From assembly GCA_036571765.1 (NCBI GenBank), contig BROE01000016.1:14899766-14963765 (forward strand): a stretch of 64,000 nucleotides of DNA, in the 5' to 3' direction. The DNA is from Plecoglossus altivelis (Eukaryota; Chordata; Actinopteri; Osmeriformes; Plecoglossidae). This document shows positions 57,649 through 64,000 of this stretch, piece after piece; positions within the stretch are counted from its first letter, which is position 1; every line of letters starts with the position of its first letter. The notes beneath the pieces are model-generated. The model did not search any database. It saw nothing but the letters and a program-made list of their open reading frames with translations, and was not told the DNA's origin. The position numbers were made by a program, and so were the translations under genes.

Positions 57649-60600
57649 ATGGCTGCGCTCTTGAGATCAGCACGATTCCTTAAGTTTTCGCCTTCGGGCT
57701 TGCTACAGATTACAGGAACAAACAGAAATGGACCGCCGGTTAGCCGGTTGTTCAGCGGAACTACCGGTGGAAAAGGACTCGGTGTGTGTCCGAGACAAGT
57801 GGCCCTTGGAAACAGCAGCTTATCCAGGTATCCCATGCACTGCTTGTGGGCTAACCCGCCGGTCCATGCTTGCTTGTGTCGTCCTGCGGTTGTCATTGAG
57901 AGTCAATGTCAAACTAATGCACAGTAAAAGAAAAATGAAGCCACTGATACCTTGATCATACACATGGTTAACAAACGACAGGGCACATAACTGTCCTTCT
58001 AATCTCCATAATGTATATCATGCGTCAAACATGGCTCCCTTTTTATATAACGTGCAAACTTGATGCTTGTGTAACCAAAACATTTACATCGTTCATACCA
58101 CATAAGACCTAACGTGGTTCTTAGAACGCACATCAGCCTGACCCGCATGCCACATGAACACGACTTGTTGACATTATGTTTAGATACAGCTGGTTGATTA
58201 TGGATTGTTAGCTAGCATGCTGTGCTAACTTTCTTGAGCGAAGGAGTCAGATGACGTTGAATAGGTATCCTCGGCACATACAACGCATAGCTGGCTAAGC
58301 ACACGGGACGATAGTCTTTCAATACTACAGGAAACAATATACAGCCAATGTATCATCTGGACGTTTCACGTCAAGGTCATGATGGTGGTTTGATTCCTAG
58401 TTGGGAGAGATCCACATAGCTTTGAAACATCACTCCTGCTGACACAGTAGGGGTTGATATGAAGTACAAATAGGTTACATGTTCCTGGTACTTCGCCTCA
58501 CATACTACTTTATGCTCTCTTCTTCTCATCAGCTGATGAACAGAGATTTACAGGATGAACGAATCTGCTTTTCATCTTTTGCACCATCCATTGTTTCTGT
58601 CCAGGTGCTTGTGGCCATATGCCGGTGTGCGTCACTACGCGGTGGCCCCGGAGCAGCAGGGGTCCCCGAGCGACGAGGCCAGCGTAGGGGTGCGGGCCAA
58701 GCAGATCAAGCAGTTTGACTGGGCCTTGGCCAAGCTGGACAACTCGGTGAGGAGGACCGGCCGGGTCACCAAGACTCTGCTGCTGCGGGTGTTCCACGAC
58801 CTCTGCAGGACAGGTAGCACACTTCTGGCCCCAGCCTCTCTGAGGAGCCTCCCCTGGAAGCTTCTCTCTGTTCCCTGCAGCCTCGCTCTCTCAGTCCAGT
58901 TAGCATTTGCCTCGTAGCAAAAAGTGTCAAGTCATTCACCTTCTACCCCCTCTCCTCCCCTTCTACCCCCTCTCCTCCCCTTCTACCCCCTCTCCTCCCC
59001 TTCTACCCCCTCTCCTACCCTTCTACCCCCTCTCCTACCCTTCTACCCCCTCTCCTACCCTTCTCCAGGCTACCCAGGTGGCAACCAGGCCCTGCTGCTG
59101 CTACGTAGCTGTGGTTCCTTGTTACCAGAGATGCCCCTGGAAGAACGCACCCAGCTGGCGCATCGCATCTGGGACAAGCTCTTAGAATTGGGTAAGGGCA
59201 AGCTCAGGGGTGTCCAATCCTGGTTCTCAAGAGCCACTGTCCTAAAGGTTTTAGATGTTCCCCTGCTCCAGCACACCTGATTCTAATGAATGGGTCATCA
59301 TGGTTATCAGGCTTCAACAGAGCTTGATGATGACCTATTCATTAGAATCAGGTGTGCTAGAGCAGGGGAAACATCTCAATCTTTCAGGACGGGGGCCCTC
59401 GAGGACCAGGATTGGACGCCCGCGGCATTGTCTCTCTGATTTGGGTGTCCAGCCTGGCTGCGTCTCTGTTTTGCAGGAACATGGTCACAGCTGTCTGTCT
59501 TCAATTCATCTTGGAAACTATGTGAGAAGTTCAATATAACACCTGTAACGGTGTCTGTGCTTTCTTTGTCCAGGGGCCTCGTATGATGCCAGCCACTACA
59601 ATGCTCTCCTGAAGGTCTACCTGCAGAATGAGTTCAAGTTCTCCCCCACCGAGTTCCTAGCTAAGATGGAGGCAGCCAATGTCCAGCCTAACAGGGTGAG
59701 TTACCAGACTTCTGGCTAGTTCAACTCAGACGAGGACTAGTAAGGTTGAAACGTAGCAGACTAGCTGTGCTTTTTCGCTATCATGATGACAACTACTTTT
59801 GGCTAGCTGGATTCACTAACACATGAAATTACTATCTTCTCTTCTCAGGTAACCTTCCAGAGATTGATTGCTGCCTACTGCCAAGAGGGAAACATAGACG
59901 GAGCCAGGTATTCTACCTTAAAGAACCTGACGTCAGTATGACTTTACGATCTCTGTGTTCTGTAACTCGTGATATTGCGTTCACCTGACAGCACAATCCT
60001 GGGATTCATGAAGAGCAAGGATCTGCCAATCACAGAGGCTGTTTTCAACTCCCTAGTGATAGGTCATGCCCATGCAGGGTAGGCAACACAACATTCATAC
60101 ACTTCTGTACTGTTCTGTACTTCAGTGGATGTGGTCATATTGCTTAGTTCACTTAACAATTCATCTCAACCTTATTTCGTCCGTACATTGTTTTCACTGT
60201 GGTGGACCTATGTTGTGCAGGGATGTGGAGAGTGGAGAGAACATACTTCCAATCATGAGGACAGCAGGCATTGAGCCAGGGCCTGACACCTACATGGCCT
60301 TGCTTACAGTCTATGCTGAGAAGGGAGACATCGATAAGATCATACAGGTGAGAGTTCGTACCTAATGTGACCACACACGTATCAGGTTCTTTCCATATGC
60401 TTATTGGACCATGGTCCATGTGTGTACTGCACTTGAGGGTGGCTACCAGACTCGAAACATGACTCCCTCCCTCCTTAACTCACTGCCTCCCTGACTTACT
60501 GCCTACATACCTTCTTGCTCCAGACCTTAAAGTCGGTGGAGGGTGCAGACGCCAGTCTCATGGACCGAGACTTGATGCAGGTGATCTACAGCCTGTCCAA

Positions 60601-61520
60601 GGCTGGACACCAGCAGCACGTCTCCGCTGTGGCAGAGCGTCTGCGTCAAGAGAGAGGCTACATACCAGGTAGGAACCATCTTCTGATCCTACTCGCATAC
60701 CTCAGACATCCCATCATGCCTTGTAGCTACTCTCTTAGTTTGCATGCACATCCAGCACAGCACCGTACCTGCATGGTGTAACACTAGAAAATAACAATAA
60801 TCAAAACAAATACATCTTTACTTCAATTACACATGGTCTTTTATGATGTCGATAGTCATCATTCAGTCATTGGAAGTGAAGAGTTTGACTGTGAGATATA
60901 CCTTGTTGTTTTTGTCCCCTCTTGCTCCCGATAGATGCCATGAACCTTTGTCTGAGCCTGATCACACAGGGCTGCGATGACACGGCCTTCCTCTTACTCA
61001 AGACCTTCCCCACCCTTCAGGCTGAAACCAACAGCTCGGACATACCCAGTCAGGGCAACTTCTTCCTGCGCCATTGCGTCAACATGGACGTGGTGAGGAC
61101 AGAGGCCGAACGAGGAGGCATGTTCAGTCTTCATGGAATACTCTTGTATTTACTCTCTGTCCTTTCTTCCTCTTTCTCTCTCAGCCTGTGGAGAAGTTGG
61201 CTGCCTACTGCAAGGAGCTTCAAGATTTAAACCTGCACTCTACACCTCTGCAGTTCTCTCTCTACTGCTCCCTGGAGGCCAAGAAGACAGGTACACAATC
61301 TTACAAACAAGTCACTATTAGAGCGGTGTACTGGACTTCGCCTTTCTTTAGAATATAGATAGATTTATTGATGCAAAAACACCCCTCTCTCCCCTCCCCT
61401 CCCCCTGTCCAGCTACCTCTTTGGAGTTGATGAAGATAATGAAGGAGCAGGGATTACCCATAAGGCCGCACTACTTCTGGCCGCTCCTCACACACCACCA
61501 GAAGGACAAGAACACAGCAG
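57649..61520 (+). CDS. lrpprc: LRPPRC, leucine-rich PPR-motif mitochondrial RNA-binding protein, coding exons 1-11 (gene continues past window)
   Basis: Exons: 57649-57827, 58605-58813, 59069-59191, 59574-59695, 59849-59907, 59992-60078, 60221-60347, 60524-60668, 60935-61092, 61185-61290, 61413-61520; all phases agree, about 474 residues (full human protein 1394). The ATG sits in AAACATGGC, a good context. The start, MAALLRSAR, and a following basic, acid-free stretch form a mitochondrial presequence. PPR helices follow: IKQFDWALAKLDNSVRRTGR, LLLLRSCGSLLPE, SHYNALLKVYLQNEFKFSP, VTFQRLIAAYC, AGIEPGPDTYMALLTVYAEK, IRPHYFWPLL. With SLIRP it stabilises mitochondrial mRNAs and supports their polyadenylation; human loss causes French-Canadian Leigh syndrome. 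Head-to-head with PPM1B across about 20 kb. Exon 12 was not found before 64000. Confidence 0.97.
58941..59060 (+). repeat. Six perfect 20-bp pyrimidine units ending at the LRPPRC exon 3 acceptor
   Basis: Units TTCTACCCCCTCTCCTCCCC (three copies) then the same with TACCC (three copies). A seventh partial unit, TTCTCCAG, is the acceptor of exon 59069-59191. Confidence 0.95.
59207..59421. mobile_element. Palindromic MITE-like element in LRPPRC intron 3
   Basis: The left arm (GGGGTGTCCAATCCTGG ... CACACCTGATTCTAATGAAT) and right arm (ATTCATTAGAATCAGGTGTG ... CCAGGATTGGACGCCC) are near-perfect reverse complements over about 95 bases around a short loop. There is no coding capacity. A related fragment lies at 26456-26560. 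Confidence 0.8.
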
Positions 61521-64000
61521 GTGGGTGGAGGGGGGGGCGGGGGGCGGTGGAGGGGGTATGGGGAAGCTGGCTTGACTCACACCACACCTGAGAGTGTCAA
61601 CCAGTGCTCAACCAGAGTGCCAGTGGACTGTTCCCTGTGTCAGTGCGCAGACACATCCATGCCTAGTCGTACCGTGTGCACATATGTCTGTCAGTGCTGT
61701 CTAGAAGGCTGACAGACCACTCGCTCCTTCGCGCTCTTCAGTGCGTATGCATGCTTTCTAGACGCTCCTTGGGTTGGCCTTCACTCTAGCTGACTGACAG
61801 GCAGGCAGACAGACAAGGCCATCTCACCAAGAAGGCCTGTCACTCATAGGGGATGGACAGCCTGGTTGTCACGACCATGGTCCAGTTCTCTTTCGAGCGG
61901 TGCTTGTCGCTTTGATACGTAATCTTACCACAGGGCATTAATGGGACATGCGTGATGTTGGCTGTCTGGAGGGTCAATCAGATGATTGACAGGTAAGGGG
62001 TTTGCTTTCTTGGCTGCGTGGCTGGCGTAACCACAGCAACAGAACCTGAAGTTACAGTTGCCTGTCAGAGGGATGAAGTTCTCTCTCTTCTCTGACCTCT
62101 TCCTCCCAAGCAAACTACTCCAGATTGGCTGCAAATGTCTCACTAAGCTACCAGACTAACTAACGTGGAAATAAAACGACTTCTTTTTCCTTTTTTTTTC
62201 CTCTAAGTGCTTCTGTGCGGAACATTGGACCTGAAAGTTGATATTTTGAAGTTTAGGTGTACTGTTAGATTTTTTGTCGTTCTGCCAAAAAGTAGTTTTG
62301 AATGTTAGAGCTTAATGGGGTCTGTCATGCCCCAAGGGGAGTGTGTTGTGAAGTATTGAAGGTAGGAGGGAGAAAGAGCCTGTGTGTGTTTGGTGGTGTT
62401 ATAGAGCTGTGGTGTGGGAAGGTTATGACTCGAGCAGACCTCCATCAACCCTGGGCTTTTAGAAGAACCATGTCTGTCAAATATTCATGGGCCTCTGAGT
62501 GGACCTTCGCAGAAGGATTTCACTGGCGTGGGGCAAGTGGAGGCGAGCGTGTCCGATCCGAGTCGTAACAGAACTGACGACACACACACACACACACACA
62601 GGTAAGCTTACATCAGAGCTGTGTATTGGAAATTGATCTGGGAGACGATAAGAAAGAAGCATTGTGTCAAATGAGAAGCTCTGAGGACTAACCCTTGTGG
62701 AACACCTCTCCAAGGCCTCTGTGGCTCCACAAGGGCCCTGTGGAATACCCTCTCCATGACTCCTTATATTCTTTCCTTCCTAAATTAAGTTTGAATTTTT
62801 TGGGGTGTGGGGGGGGCTATTTTTATTTAAAATTTGAGGGGTTGGTGCACATTCAGTACATTTTTGTATCCTTTTCTTCCTCCATATATAACATAAACAG
62901 TAGTCACTTGGAGGACTCTGATGGTCCTTCTGCCGTGTTTGCTTCATCAAACATCAGATAGCCTGAGGGAGGGTACTCTCCCACCTCCAGTCTTGGAGGC
63001 AAAGGGGTTCAAAGGTCATTGCCTTTTCAGTGGTTTCTAGACTCTTGCTTCTAATTCCTACGCTGACAATCCTGTGGTGATTTCGGATGGAGCCGAGGTC
63101 ACTTAACGGTCGAGTATTTTAGTTAGGTATTTTTTCCGCGTGAAATCTGAGGCGTTTTGAGAAAGGTTTTGGTAACGTTACTAAAAAACACCTTGGAAAA
63201 AAGAAACCTATTCAGTCATAGATGGCTATCGTACCGAGTTTGTGTTAAAATTCATGAGAAACCGTAATATGGATGCTGTCAAAGGAATTCAGTCATGTTT
63301 AATGCTCCAAGTGCAGATTAGGTTGCAGAGTGCCTAATTTTGCTTAGCTCTACTCTTTTGCCCCCCCCCCCCCCCCTTCTTCTGAGGAGTTATTAAAAAG
63401 TAATATTTCCCTGTTGCTTAATTGACGGCATTTGAGCTGGCAGCTAGCCGGAGTCTCATCTGTAGACCAGCGGAGACGCTGCCGACTAGGCGCGCTGCAC
63501 GCCAGCGGCCTGGACCCGCAGTCTGAACACACCGGACATCCATTTAGTTGTCAAAGCGCTTAACGAGAGCGATGGGGAAACTTCTCTCTCTCTCTCTCTC
63601 TTGCACACACCCGTTCCCTGACTGCGTTGTTAGCCTTAACCCTCATGAATGATGCAGCCTCTTTTTCACTTGCTTTGTGTGCTTGTGTGTGTGGGTGTGT
63701 ATGTGTGTGTGAGTTTTGGCGGGCACCGTGGTGGAGGTGATGTGACTGATGCGGAGTGACTTGATTTCATGTAAATGCGAGCGCTCTGAGGGAATTCACT
63801 TTGGATTACGCGCACCACTGTGCACGGCCATAAAATATTAAGCGCCATGTCACTTTCTGTCCACAGGTGTCACTGCCGGGCAGGAGCCTGGCCGAGGAAA
63901 AACTTTGCATTTTGATGAGGTGTGGATTTGGGCAGGCGAGTTTGAGGAAGCATATGCTTTTGCTTTTGTCCCACCAGCCGCGAGCCACGGCCGCTTGTCA
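61521..64000 (+). other. lrpprc: LRPPRC intron 11 (part)
   Basis: No further LRPPRC exon was recognised. Contents: a G-rich strip after the donor (61521-61560), unique sequence, a CA tract 62580-62600, a poly-C run 63361-63376, a CT run 63583-63600 and unique sequence to the edge. Confidence 0.6.

Overview
The window is teleost-like vertebrate genomic DNA: intron-rich genes, dense CA/GT and GA microsatellites, minisatellites, a degraded L2/CR1-type LINE and a palindromic MITE-like repeat. No species can be named from the sequence alone. Five protein-coding genes were recognised by reading exons and comparing them with vertebrate protein families from memory. No database search was run.

Layout, left to right: (1) 1-13427, minus strand, the 5' part of CAMKMT (calmodulin-lysine methyltransferase). 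Coding exons 1-3 lie at 10.1-13.4 kb and the first 10 kb is intron 3, rich in simple repeats. (2) 13428-14419, a head-to-head interval that probably holds a shared CAMKMT/PREPL promoter. (3) 14420-20496, plus strand, PREPL, a serine hydrolase of the prolyl-oligopeptidase fold; its extreme N-terminal exon was not located. (4) 20792-27320, minus strand, complete SLC3A1 (rBAT), tail-to-tail with PREPL. (5) 32200-37835, minus strand, PPM1B (PP2C-beta phosphatase) in its short-isoform form; a 173-base N gap at 29955-30127 lies downstream of it. (6) 37836-57648, about 20 kb with no coding gene I can support; a candidate PPM1B promoter and untranslated exon sit at 41.9-42.4 kb. (7) 57649-64000, plus strand, the first 11 coding exons of LRPPRC, running off the right edge.

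The order and relative orientations CAMKMT-PREPL-SLC3A1-PPM1B-LRPPRC match human 2p21, the hypotonia-cystinuria deletion region, here compacted into about 57 kb. The genes are not one pathway: CAMKMT methylates calmodulin, PREPL is a cytosolic/mitochondrial (thio)esterase-like enzyme, SLC3A1 is the heavy subunit of the cystine/dibasic amino-acid transporter, PPM1B is a Ser/Thr phosphatase, and LRPPRC stabilises mitochondrial mRNAs.

I found no evidence for a new multi-gene system. The most interesting signals concern repeats and RNA processing: UG-repeat tracts replacing polypyrimidine tracts at several PREPL acceptors, a pyrimidine minisatellite that runs into an LRPPRC acceptor, a minisatellite inside CAMKMT coding sequence, interlocked polyA signals of two convergent genes, and a probable false duplication around the assembly gap.
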